Shown here one piece after another: positions 55,418 through 63,533 of a stretch of 64,000 nucleotides of DNA. The notes beneath the pieces were generated by a model. It made no database searches. It had not been told where the DNA came from and was given only the letters and a program-made list of their open reading frames with translations. Within the stretch, counting starts at the first letter, position 1. Each line of letters begins with the position of its first letter. This DNA is from Pirellula staleyi DSM 6068. GTDB taxonomy: Bacteria > Planctomycetota > Planctomycetia > Pirellulales > Pirellulaceae. Made by a program: the position numbers and the translations under genes. The DNA is taken from assembly GCA_945875845.1 (NCBI GenBank), contig CAMCMB010000001.1, positions 62,001 to 126,000 on the forward strand. Reading direction: 5' to 3'.

Positions 55418-57946
55418 CTAGACTCGCTTCAGGACGATGATTCCATTGGCGGGAATGACCGCACTCAATGTGCCCCCTGAAGAAGGGATTTCGTCTCCGT
55501 CGTTCCCCACATTATCACCGCCATAACGTGAGGAATCACTATCGAAGATTTCTTTCCACCGGCCGTCCGAAAGACTCGGGTGGGAAATGCTGTAGCCATT
55601 TTGAAATGGGTGATTATTGAGACTTGCCAGGATGATGTAGTCTTCACCCTCGCCCCAGCGCCTCCAGACAAGCACTCGATTGGCCTCATGCACATGCAGA
55701 ATGTCGATCGACCGTGACTTCAGGCCTGGGCTGTTCAGCCGAAGGTGAATCAGGTCTTTGTAGAACGCGAACAGGAACTTTCCGCTCGTGTCACGACCAC
55801 CAGGCAAGTCCTCGCGATTGACGAAAATCTGGTTATAAATGAAGTCCTTCTCGAATCCGACTTCTTCACCGAAAAGGAACATCGGGGTTCCGCCCGAAAG
55901 CAGGCTCGCTCCAAAGGCAAAGCGACAGCGAGCCTCGGCGTATCGGCGCGTTTCGCCGATCAGAGGTGCCCCATTGGCAGCCACAACGATCGTCCGTTTC
56001 GTACCCTGAGCATTGCCCGCCTCGTCATGAGACTCGTTGTAGACAACGCAATTGCCTCCGCTGGCACCAAGCACCCTCGCAAAGTAGTCCATCGCCAATG
56101 CTCGATCGTCGCCCAAGCTGGCGGTTTTGATCAGTTTGGCGTAGTCGCTTCCCTTGTCGGTGTCGCCGATCAGATGATGATAAAAATCGGCATACCAAAC
56201 CTTGTCGAAGCCTAAGCCACCGATGTCGGTCGATTGAGTGACCTTGTCCCAACCCGAGTGGTCCTCGGCTGTCATGATGACGTCGGGATTAATCAGCTTC
56301 AGCGTGCTCGTCAATTCGCGGAGAAATTTTGCACCGAACAGGTTGGCATGTTGAACCGGACTACCGTCGGCATGGAGAACGTTGTAGGAGTGGATCGATG
56401 TGGTCTGGTCAACACGGAACCCATCAATATGGAACTCTTCCATGAGCATCACGGCGCTGCTGATAAACATCTTCCGCACGGTTTCATCATAGAACCGTGG
56501 CGCGAAGCCCGTCGACATGTTGTCGACACATCCGCCGAGATCCTTTTCGGCACCAGAAACCTTTGACTGGTAATCGGGGTAGTCGGTGGGCGCACCCTCG
56601 TACCAGTAATACGGGTTCTTCACTGCGTCATTCGTATCATAGGCCCACTCGGCCCGCCCGGCGTTGGGTGTGAAGTGGTTGTAGACCACGTCGAAAATGA
56701 CCGCAATCCCACGACGATGGCACGCCTTGATGAAATATTTGTATTGGTCGCGACCGCCGCCGCTGTACTCAATCGCAAAGTAGTGAGAGGTTCCGTAACC
56801 CCAATTCTCTTCGCCACTGAATTGGGACATCGGCAGCAACTCGACGGCGTTCACCCCCAACTCAACTAAGTAGTCTAGCAGATCAATGGCGTCCTTCAGT
56901 GTGCCTGGCCCCTTCTTGTTCGGACCTCCGAGCGCCCCCACGTGCAATTCATAGATAACTAGGTCATCCACATGACTTGGGACGGGCTTCGCGTTACCGA
57001 TCAGGTCCTTCTCATCCTTCCAGAAATCATCCGACGACACCCAGTCCGACTCGGGCCAGCGTCCCTTAGGATCCTCGAAGAAGGCAGTAACTTTGTCGGA
57101 ATCAACCACGGCTGAACAACTGACGGTCCCGTCTAATTTGGAGGTCAGGTCCAAATAGGATTTCCCGTCGGGGTCGAATCTTCCGCTGCCGACCTGACAG
57201 CGCGAGTACAAGTCAGTTTTGTACGCGATGGTACCGTCATCCTTTGTGATACGGTACATATAAGGCTTATGGTCGAATGCAGCAAAGTCCGCGAGTCGTG
57301 GGTCGTTTTCATCTGAGACCCAGACCCCGTCGTTACCTCGCCTCATTGGGAACGGCCCTCGCTTGGGGTGGATTCCCTCTCCGTTGTCAGCGATGTATCC
57401 CCCCGCGATCACCGTCTTCGGCAACGCTTCGTCTTGAGGTCTCCGCTTCGCATCGGTGATATCGAAAAACGCGCCACAGACAACTTCGACCGCCCGAGCG
57501 TTGGGAGCCCATACCGAAAACTGGATACCGTCCTTCGCCGCCCCCGCGCGCCGATGCTTCTGCGCGCCAAGGCGACGGTTATGAGTCAGGAAATAATGCT
57601 CCTTCTGAATGGTACCAGCGACGGGCTGTTGCAGCTTGAACGAGCGAGTCCGATCAGACGAAAGGTGGTCATTGACCTCGGTCGTGATCCCCCAGCGGCC
57701 TTCGCCAGCAGGACCGTCGACAAGGACACCCCAATGAAACGTATGGTCGATGCCCGAGTCGTCCAAGTCGACATCAGCGACGAAGCATGGGCAACCGTCC
57801 TCACCAAGTTGACGTCTCATCGGGATGGTCGACCAGGTCTCCGACATCTGACCATGTCCGTCCCAACTCCCGGTCAACGACGCAGCGGACAGCACATCGC
57901 GTTTCAGGCTTGGCGAGTAGATGAATTGAATGGAAGTCTTTGTCAT
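55418..57946 (-). CDS. GH13 alpha-glucan branching enzyme-like protein
   Basis: An 842-residue cytosolic protein. N-terminal residues 1-110 look like a starch-binding beta-sandwich, residues 135-230 a CBM48-type domain (IQFSVWAPNARAVEVV), residues about 330-730 the GH13 (beta/alpha)8 domain and the end a beta-sandwich. Catalytic residues by GH13 pattern are region I DVVYNHF, nucleophile D513 in GFRVDQTT, acid/base E561 in VIMTAEDHSGWD and transition-state aspartate D641 in NESHDEAG. This is the layout of glycogen branching and trehalohydrolase-like enzymes; exact activity is open. The ATG at 57946 is favoured over 57973 by an AGGA upstream. No glycogen synthase or debranching gene is seen nearby. 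Confidence 0.85.
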   Translation of the reverse strand: MTKTSIQFIYSPSLKRDVLSAASLTGSWDGHGQMSETWSTIPMRRQLGEDGCPCFVADVDLDDSGIDHTFHWGVLVDGPAGEGRWGITTEVNDHLSSDRTRSFKLQQPVAGTIQKEHYFLTHNRRLGAQKHRRAGAAKDGIQFSVWAPNARAVEVVCGAFFDITDAKRRPQDEALPKTVIAGGYIADNGEGIHPKRGPFPMRRGNDGVWVSDENDPRLADFAAFDHKPYMYRITKDDGTIAYKTDLYSRCQVGSGRFDPDGKSYLDLTSKLDGTVSCSAVVDSDKVTAFFEDPKGRWPESDWVSSDDFWKDEKDLIGNAKPVPSHVDDLVIYELHVGALGGPNKKGPGTLKDAIDLLDYLVELGVNAVELLPMSQFSGEENWGYGTSHYFAIEYSGGGRDQYKYFIKACHRRGIAVIFDVVYNHFTPNAGRAEWAYDTNDAVKNPYYWYEGAPTDYPDYQSKVSGAEKDLGGCVDNMSTGFAPRFYDETVRKMFISSAVMLMEEFHIDGFRVDQTTSIHSYNVLHADGSPVQHANLFGAKFLRELTSTLKLINPDVIMTAEDHSGWDKVTQSTDIGGLGFDKVWYADFYHHLIGDTDKGSDYAKLIKTASLGDDRALAMDYFARVLGASGGNCVVYNESHDEAGNAQGTKRTIVVAANGAPLIGETRRYAEARCRFAFGASLLSGGTPMFLFGEEVGFEKDFIYNQIFVNREDLPGGRDTSGKFLFAFYKDLIHLRLNSPGLKSRSIDILHVHEANRVLVWRRWGEGEDYIILASLNNHPFQNGYSISHPSLSDGRWKEIFDSDSSRYGGDNVGNDGDEIPSSGGTLSAVIPANGIIVLKRV

Positions 57947-58220
57947 TGAGTTAATCCTAGAGTTGTGGCTCATGCGATGACCGAATCGCGTTCAATACGG
58001 AATTCGGTGTCGACCGATCCGCAACGTGTCTAATGTCCCTGTTTCAGGAAAAGCATTTATCATCAGTGAATCCAGAATACGCGACAAGATCCCTGCTGCA
58101 AGTGTCGATCTGGTGGCGATTCCAACGTTGACCGGCAGGTTTTTTCACATCGCCAAACAGGATGCCGAAACCATGTCCAATCCAAGCTTTCCACAATCCT
58201 GGAGCGACGGTTGAACTCAA

Positions 58221-59828
58221 TCAAGGATGAACTGAATACGCGCCGGTCCGAAGGTCGACGGTGAAAACGTAGTCCCCGCTTTGTTGGGCGTGGCACTGTA
58301 GCGCCTGCGGGTTGCCATGCGTCGTCAGGTGCCCATAGTGCCTTAGATCTTCGATTCGCGAAGTTTGCGGGTCAGGGTTGCGTCCCGAGTAGTCGCGACC
58401 ATATCCGTCCAACTCGTAATCGGCGAAGGTCCAGGTCCAACCCCAACGGTTCGCAGTGTACTTGTACGAATACGTTTTCCCGGCTTCTAAGACAACTTTC
58501 TTTTGGAACACGGTATCCGAGACCCGAACCATGTCGTTTGCCGGATTTGTTGCATCCCAGTTGCCAACCGGGTCACCAACCAATTGCAGTGAATCGACGG
58601 TCACACATGGTTCGACCGGCCATCCATCCAAGGATTCGATGGAGAATTCGTCCGTTGCCGAATCGTATTCGAACCGGTAAGCCCCCTCTTGTTTCACCTC
58701 GAAGAAAATATTCGGTTCATTCGGCTTGCCGTGCCAGGCGCGGCCAAGCCACTTGGTCGGACTCGACGGAAACAGCCAGCAGCCGAGCGCCATCGTATCG
58801 AGGAACAGTTCCTGGCTGATGGCAAAATTGGCAACGTAGACACCCGGTTTGAGGTCGACGGTCTTGATCCACGCCCCTGGTCGAACGCCACTTTGAAGCA
58901 TCGTCCGGTCAGCCTTCGTCGGGTCGAACGAATCTGCTGCGTAGACGGAACCGAGAAGCTGAAACGACTTGATGTCATTCAAGTATTCCACAGGCTTGCC
59001 TGATGCCTGCACTTCGAACTCAAAACTCAGCGGGTTCATACGGATTGTGTAGTCGCCGTCCTGAACCACCCGGATTGTGATTGCCGAATGTCGGCTTTGT
59101 CCACCGCTACTGCCGAATCCAGTTCCACCGCACAACCGACCGTGCTTGGGATTGTTAAAGGCTGCGAATCCCCAATCCTCGTTGTGGTTCGCCGAGAAAA
59201 GGAATTGATAGACTCCATCGTGCCGAAAGCTGATTCCACCATCCGTCCGTAAGGGGATAGTCAATTCCCACCAACTGCCGTTTTTGGTCATCTCATGGTG
59301 AAGGCGAGTTTCATCGAATTTCTCGAAGTCACTCTCGTTATCCCAGACAAATCCATTCAGTTGGACCGTCTCGATCGCCGTCAGATATTTTGGTGCTGGG
59401 AGAATGTCAAACGCCATGCTGGACGGCACGAAGCTGAAGCGATAGACGCCGTCGCGTTCGACCTTGATCATGACATTGTGTGCCTGATGCGCGTCTTCAC
59501 CCGTAACCAGTTGGGGTTTACCATCCGCATCCACTTGCTGATGGTTCGCCTTGTGCATCTGCCGCAGATCATGGTTTGTGGCGAATCGAAAGGCGTACAC
59601 GCCATCCCCGTGTCGGCCCCCGTTGGCCCTAAGCTCGACCTCCTTAAGAAATCCGTCCGACTCCTTCGTCATGTTGTTGTCAGGCAAGAAAGGATTCCAA
59701 CGACCGCGATCATTGTTCACTGTTCCAAGCAGCTGGGCGGTAGTGAGAAGCTCGTCGTCGTCCAGCAGAGGGATAGATACGCCGCGTGTTAACTTGTTGA
59801 CATGTTCGATTATCGGAATTGCTGGCAT
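58221..59828 (-). CDS. Cytosolic protein of four tandem carbohydrate-binding-like modules
   Basis: A 535-residue protein with no signal peptide or membrane segment. Four modules of about 120 residues can be lined up at 28-145, 150-283, 287-405 and 410-533. Each starts with a strand-plus-turn like AQLLGTVNND, VQLNGFVWDN, FQLLGSVYAA or LQLVGDPVGN. Each ends with a strand pair: VERDGVYRFSFVPSSMAFDI, VVQDGDYTIRMNPLSFEFEV, VKQEGAYRFEYDSATDEFSI or AQQSGDYVFTVDLRTGAYSV. The pattern resembles starch-binding modules of the CBM48/CBM20 or SusE/F type. No catalytic domain is present. It is 2 bases downstream of the VOC gene and upstream of GH13, so it may tether the glucan or enzymes of the cluster. I know no named family for it. 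Confidence 0.75.
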   Translation of the reverse strand: MPAIPIIEHVNKLTRGVSIPLLDDDELLTTAQLLGTVNNDRGRWNPFLPDNNMTKESDGFLKEVELRANGGRHGDGVYAFRFATNHDLRQMHKANHQQVDADGKPQLVTGEDAHQAHNVMIKVERDGVYRFSFVPSSMAFDILPAPKYLTAIETVQLNGFVWDNESDFEKFDETRLHHEMTKNGSWWELTIPLRTDGGISFRHDGVYQFLFSANHNEDWGFAAFNNPKHGRLCGGTGFGSSGGQSRHSAITIRVVQDGDYTIRMNPLSFEFEVQASGKPVEYLNDIKSFQLLGSVYAADSFDPTKADRTMLQSGVRPGAWIKTVDLKPGVYVANFAISQELFLDTMALGCWLFPSSPTKWLGRAWHGKPNEPNIFFEVKQEGAYRFEYDSATDEFSIESLDGWPVEPCVTVDSLQLVGDPVGNWDATNPANDMVRVSDTVFQKKVVLEAGKTYSYKYTANRWGWTWTFADYELDGYGRDYSGRNPDPQTSRIEDLRHYGHLTTHGNPQALQCHAQQSGDYVFTVDLRTGAYSVHP

Positions 59829-59830
59829 AA

Positions 59831-60268
59831 CTACGCACCCATTTCCTCGGCTGATTGGTCAGTAAATCCCTGGCTGATCTCGACAATATTGCCATCCGGG
59901 TCGGCGATCCAGACTGTCTTCCAGCCGGGAATGAAGGCCTCAAAACTTGCCGGTCCCAGCGTCACCTTGGCCTGTTCGCCGATCTCGGCCAATTTGGCGT
60001 CGACATCGACCACCTTAAAAGCCAAATGACGAATGCCAGGATACATCGGACCGTCTTTTACCGGGAGTAAGACCGGCGAGGTCTCAGTGGCTTTAAAGAG
60101 TTCCAAATAGAACAAGCAATCCTGCATTTTCAGGAACACGATTTCGCCGCCATCAGGCAACGGGACGACGCGGGCACGCCGAAAACCGAAGTATTGTTGA
60201 TGGAACCGCTCGGTGACGATTGGCTCACGGCAAGCCAGGGCCACATGGGAAAAGACCTGTAAACTCAT
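59831..60268 (-). CDS. VOC superfamily (glyoxalase/dioxygenase-like) protein
   Basis: A 145-residue protein of the vicinal oxygen chelate fold with two beta-alpha-beta-beta-beta modules: FSHVALACREPIVTERFHQQYFGF, then FYLELF, then GIRHLAFKVVDVDAKLAE and VWIADPDGNIVEISQGF. Metal-ligand candidates are the histidines in FSHVAL and GIRHLAF and the glutamates in FYLELF and NIVEIS. The fold supports metal-dependent glyoxalases, dioxygenases and isomerases; the reaction is not determined. It is 41 bases after an NTF2-like gene and 2 bases before the four-module protein. Confidence 0.87.
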   Translation of the reverse strand: MSLQVFSHVALACREPIVTERFHQQYFGFRRARVVPLPDGGEIVFLKMQDCLFYLELFKATETSPVLLPVKDGPMYPGIRHLAFKVVDVDAKLAEIGEQAKVTLGPASFEAFIPGWKTVWIADPDGNIVEISQGFTDQSAEEMGA

Positions 60269-60309
60269 ATTCTTTCCTTGCTCGCTTTTCGCGGCTGACT
60301 CGAAGTCGA

Positions 60310-60702
60310 TTAAGCAATAGAGCCATCGGGATATTGAGTCATGCCCGCAAAATGAATTGCAATTTTTCCGTCACGAAGTACCCAACTGTCGGCGAATCGC
60401 ATCTTTGACTCCCCGTCAACGGCTTTCATCGTGATCGCTTCCACGATCATCAGCGTTTGAGGGTTGTCAGTTTCCGCCCAGAAGGCGATGTCCGTTTCCA
60501 AACCTTGAATCCCAAGGATTCCCTGCTGATGCTCTCGCAATTGATCGCGGCCTCGGAAATATTTTGGTGTTTTCAGGAAACTGCTGATCAGCAAAGCGTC
60601 ATCGGCGTACTGGTCGAGCAGCGACTCGATGTCTTTCTTCAGAATGAACTCGATGTGCTGGCGGTACATGCGACCGAGTTGTGTGTCCGGTATATTTTTC
60701 AT
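60310..60702 (-). CDS. SnoaL/NTF2-like protein 1
   Basis: A 130-residue cone-shaped NTF2-like (SnoaL) protein: helix 1 with MYRQHIEFILKKDIESLLDQYADDALL, then beta strands and the end DSWVLRDGKIAIHFAG. An AAGGAG about 9 bases upstream of the ATG supports the start. The family includes isomerases, hydratases and enzyme partners. It is similar to the NTF2-like protein at 62432-62821, especially in D-x-W-x-LR-x-GKIA-x-H near the C-terminus, so the two are probable paralogues. It lies between the GMC oxidoreductase and the VOC gene. Confidence 0.85.
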   Translation of the reverse strand: MKNIPDTQLGRMYRQHIEFILKKDIESLLDQYADDALLISSFLKTPKYFRGRDQLREHQQGILGIQGLETDIAFWAETDNPQTLMIVEAITMKAVDGESKMRFADSWVLRDGKIAIHFAGMTQYPDGSIA

Positions 60703-60761
60703 GCCTGTTGGCTCCTTTCGCTAATTTGTTATCGGAAATAAAGATAAAACAAGAGCTTAAT

Positions 60762-62285
60762 TTATCCGCCGAGGATCATGTCAGCGCCTCGGGCACCAAT
60801 CATATAGCATGCGGCGACGGTGTTGCCGCTGGTCACTTTTGGCATCACCGATCCATCAATGACGCGTAACGCCTCGACGCCATGGACTCGTAGCCGAGGA
60901 TCTACCACAGAGTTTTGGTCATGGCCCATCCGGCAGGTGCCAGCAGGGTGCCAGAGCGTCGACGCCTGCGCACGAATGAATGCTTCCGGGTCGACACTGC
61001 CCGGGGCAAGCTCACCGCGATTGAGTTCCTTAAAAGCTTTGGTGGTAGCGATGCGGCGAACCAACTTGAGTGTTTCCAGGAATGTCTCGACATCTGCCCG
61101 TGCATACAAGTAATTCGGATTGACAATTGGCGGATCGAGGGGGTCACTTGAACGAAGAGTCACGGTACCGACGCTCTCTGGTTGAATGAGGATGGCAAGA
61201 AAGATGCAAGCGGGTCCGCCGAAATTGAGGGCAGACATCAGCGGCGTGGGAACAGCCGGGGTAAACAGAAGTTGCATGTCAGGAGGAGCATCAGGTGTGC
61301 TTGTCCGCGTGTTGACAAACAAGATGTTACCGGTCAGCAATTGTGGATTGGGTCGGAGCGTCGCGGTTCGGAAGACGAAAGGGACTTGAACGTGGTCTTG
61401 AAGATTTCGCCCAACTCCGGGTAAATCAACAACAAGTGGGATGTTGTGCTTGTTTAACTGCTCGACAGGCCCGATGCCGGACAACATTAATAATTTGGGA
61501 GACTGCAGAGCGCCGGCACTGACGATCACCTCGCGCTCGACGCGAACTTGATGCCTTTTACCATCAAGTTGGTATTCGACGCCGACAGCCCGTTTTGCGT
61601 CGATCAGAAGCCGGGTCACTTCGGCTCCTGTTTTCAAAGTCAAGTTCGGACGCCCACGGATGGGATCGAGGTAGGCCACTGCTGCGCTGCATCGCTTGCC
61701 GTCTTTTCCGATGTGGAAGTGCAACAACCCTGCGCCATTCTCCTGCCGCGCGCCGTTATAATCCCAGTGCGGACCGTCGTATCCCAATTCCGTCGCGCCT
61801 GCCAGGAATTCTTCTGATCGCATGGCAGCATCGGGACAGACCCGGACGCTGATCGGCCCCCCTACACCGTGGTACTCCGAGGCACCGCCTTCGAAATCTT
61901 CCATCTTCTTGTATTCGGCGACCGCCGCCTCGTACGTCCACCCGTCCGCTCCAAGAGCGGTCCAGCAATCAAAGTTCCTGCGATTGCCTCGCACCCACAT
62001 CATGGCGTTGATGGTCGTTCCGCCTCCAACCACTTTTCCCTGGTTGAACGTGATCTGCCGCCCGCCCAAACCTGGCTGGGCTTCCGTCGAAAACTTCCAG
62101 TCCAGAGCAGACCCCCACAACCGAACAAAACCGCCGATGTCGGCGATGTTGGGGTCGGTAGCTGGACCTCCCGCCTCAAGCACCATCACACGCGTCCCTG
62201 GCTTAGCGCTGAGCCGGTTGGCAACAACACTCCCAGCGGCACCGCACCCTACGACGACATAATCCATTGATTCTTCCGATGCCAT
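60762..62285 (-). CDS. GMC family FAD oxidoreductase
   Basis: A 507-residue flavoenzyme of the glucose-methanol-choline family. The ADP-binding motif VVVGCGAAGSVVANRLS is at 10-26, followed by the signature GGGTTINAMMWVRGN near 85-100. GALQSPKLLMLSGIGP lies near 258-273, and the C-terminal active-site region HPAGTCRMG lies near 440 with GSVMPKVTSGNTVAACYMIGARGADMI at the end. The family oxidises alcohols, aldehydes or sugars. The start at 62285 precedes MDYVVVGCG by six residues. There is no signal peptide, so it is cytosolic. It is flanked by two NTF2-like genes on the same strand, so a shared pathway is plausible; the substrate is unknown. Confidence 0.9.
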   Translation of the reverse strand: MASEESMDYVVVGCGAAGSVVANRLSAKPGTRVMVLEAGGPATDPNIADIGGFVRLWGSALDWKFSTEAQPGLGGRQITFNQGKVVGGGTTINAMMWVRGNRRNFDCWTALGADGWTYEAAVAEYKKMEDFEGGASEYHGVGGPISVRVCPDAAMRSEEFLAGATELGYDGPHWDYNGARQENGAGLLHFHIGKDGKRCSAAVAYLDPIRGRPNLTLKTGAEVTRLLIDAKRAVGVEYQLDGKRHQVRVEREVIVSAGALQSPKLLMLSGIGPVEQLNKHNIPLVVDLPGVGRNLQDHVQVPFVFRTATLRPNPQLLTGNILFVNTRTSTPDAPPDMQLLFTPAVPTPLMSALNFGGPACIFLAILIQPESVGTVTLRSSDPLDPPIVNPNYLYARADVETFLETLKLVRRIATTKAFKELNRGELAPGSVDPEAFIRAQASTLWHPAGTCRMGHDQNSVVDPRLRVHGVEALRVIDGSVMPKVTSGNTVAACYMIGARGADMILGG

Positions 62286-62431
62286 TTCTTGATCCCCAAC
62301 ACTACACTTTAACTGACAATTCGAAGGTAATAAGCAATTGACAATTCGGCGCGAACAAGTCGTGTTTGAAAGCGACGAACATGGACTCTCTCGCCTATTA
62401 AACGCACAGAATGCGATTAGTCCTCAATTTC

Positions 62432-62821
62432 TTATCCAGTCTTATGAGCAAAGCTGTAATGAACGGCGATCTTCCCATGGCGAAGATACCAGCCGTCGCC
62501 TACCACCCACCTGCCCGTTTGGGAGGTGAAGGTTGCCTGAAAGAAAACCGACTCATCTGTCCCAGCAAATTGGTCTATGGACTCAACCTGGATTGATCCA
62601 TGCCAGGCAAGATACTTCTTAAAGAATTCCTTGAGCGCCGGACGACCACGCACGATATGGGGCGGCGGAGTATCCAACATGTCAAAGGGGGAAATCAGAA
62701 CTCCATCTTCGGCGTATTGGTTGTCGATCATGCCGTCGACATCGTTGCGCAGAATATAGTCCATCTGCTTTTCATAAAACTTTCGTGTCTCCGAAGCCTC
62801 TTCATAGTTGGTAACGTCCAT
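62432..62821 (-). CDS. SnoaL/NTF2-like protein 2
   Basis: A 129-residue NTF2-like protein: helix with KFYEKQMDYILRNDVDGMIDNQYAEDGVLI, then a PP-rich loop (DMLDTPPPHIVRGR), and the end VGDGWYLRHGKIAVHYSF. It resembles the protein at 60310-60702 across the first helix (QYAEDGVLIS versus QYADDALLIS) and near the C-terminus, so recent or old duplication is likely. The 146-base gap to the GMC gene and the 206-base gap upstream leave room for separate promoters. Confidence 0.85.
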   Translation of the reverse strand: MDVTNYEEASETRKFYEKQMDYILRNDVDGMIDNQYAEDGVLISPFDMLDTPPPHIVRGRPALKEFFKKYLAWHGSIQVESIDQFAGTDESVFFQATFTSQTGRWVVGDGWYLRHGKIAVHYSFAHKTG

Positions 62822-63027
62822 CGTTCATCCCATGGAATTGAAGTTTGCAGCGTTGTCAAGAACCACGGTTGGTCCTTACGGTATAAAACTGTTTGACGCG
62901 GTAGCTCGTAACTTCCGAAATTTCTTTCGGCTATTTGAATTTGTACGACTCGCCGCAATGATAACTCGCCTAGACTTGAGCCGTGTCGACTCGTGGATAC
63001 GCAGTCGCGTAAAGCAACCGCTCAACG

Positions 63028-63480
63028 TTAAAGAGTTGCAAATCCAGGCGCGTACTTGAATGGCTCAACAGTTGCGTTGTAACTGACGATCTCCAGTTTG
63101 TAGGAGTTTTTTGTCGATGGTCTTATGGTCCAGCGTTGCGTGGCATCCATCGAGACGCGTTTGCTTTTAGCCGCAGGCGGCTCCCACCAACTTGCCTGCC
63201 AGCCGACGACGATGTCAACCACAGCCAACTCACCGGTGATATTCGCCTTCACACTTTGAACATTATGATTTTCGTCGAAGAACAGGTTCGTAACGCGGTG
63301 GTACCACTTTTTGAAACTCGCAGTATCCCGAATCGCACCGTCTGGAAAATCCATTTTTAAACCCGCGTCAGCAAGATACGACGAGATTTCTTCAAGTGGC
63401 ACATGAAAGTCCAACGCACGAAACCAGACGGCGACGAAATCGATTATTTGTTTTTCGTTCAATGATATCAGTTCGGTCAT
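63028..63480 (-). CDS. SnoaL/NTF2-like protein 3
   Basis: A 150-residue protein of the NTF2-like/SnoaL type with a long first helix (KQIIDFVAVWFRALDFHVPLEEISSYLADAG), a TASFKKWYHRVTNLFFDENHNV motif in the middle and strands ending SYNATVEPF. It is more distant from the other two. The start ATG at 63480 has GGAG about 6 bases upstream; a GTG at 63492 would add four residues. It is 53 bases downstream of the ThDP enzyme gene and so is probably in the same transcript. Confidence 0.8.
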   Translation of the reverse strand: MTELISLNEKQIIDFVAVWFRALDFHVPLEEISSYLADAGLKMDFPDGAIRDTASFKKWYHRVTNLFFDENHNVQSVKANITGELAVVDIVVGWQASWWEPPAAKSKRVSMDATQRWTIRPSTKNSYKLEIVSYNATVEPFKYAPGFATL

Positions 63481-63533
63481 GCGTTTCTCCACGAAGTTAA
63501 ATTTTCAGTCGGATCACAGTTGTTCCGTCCCTC

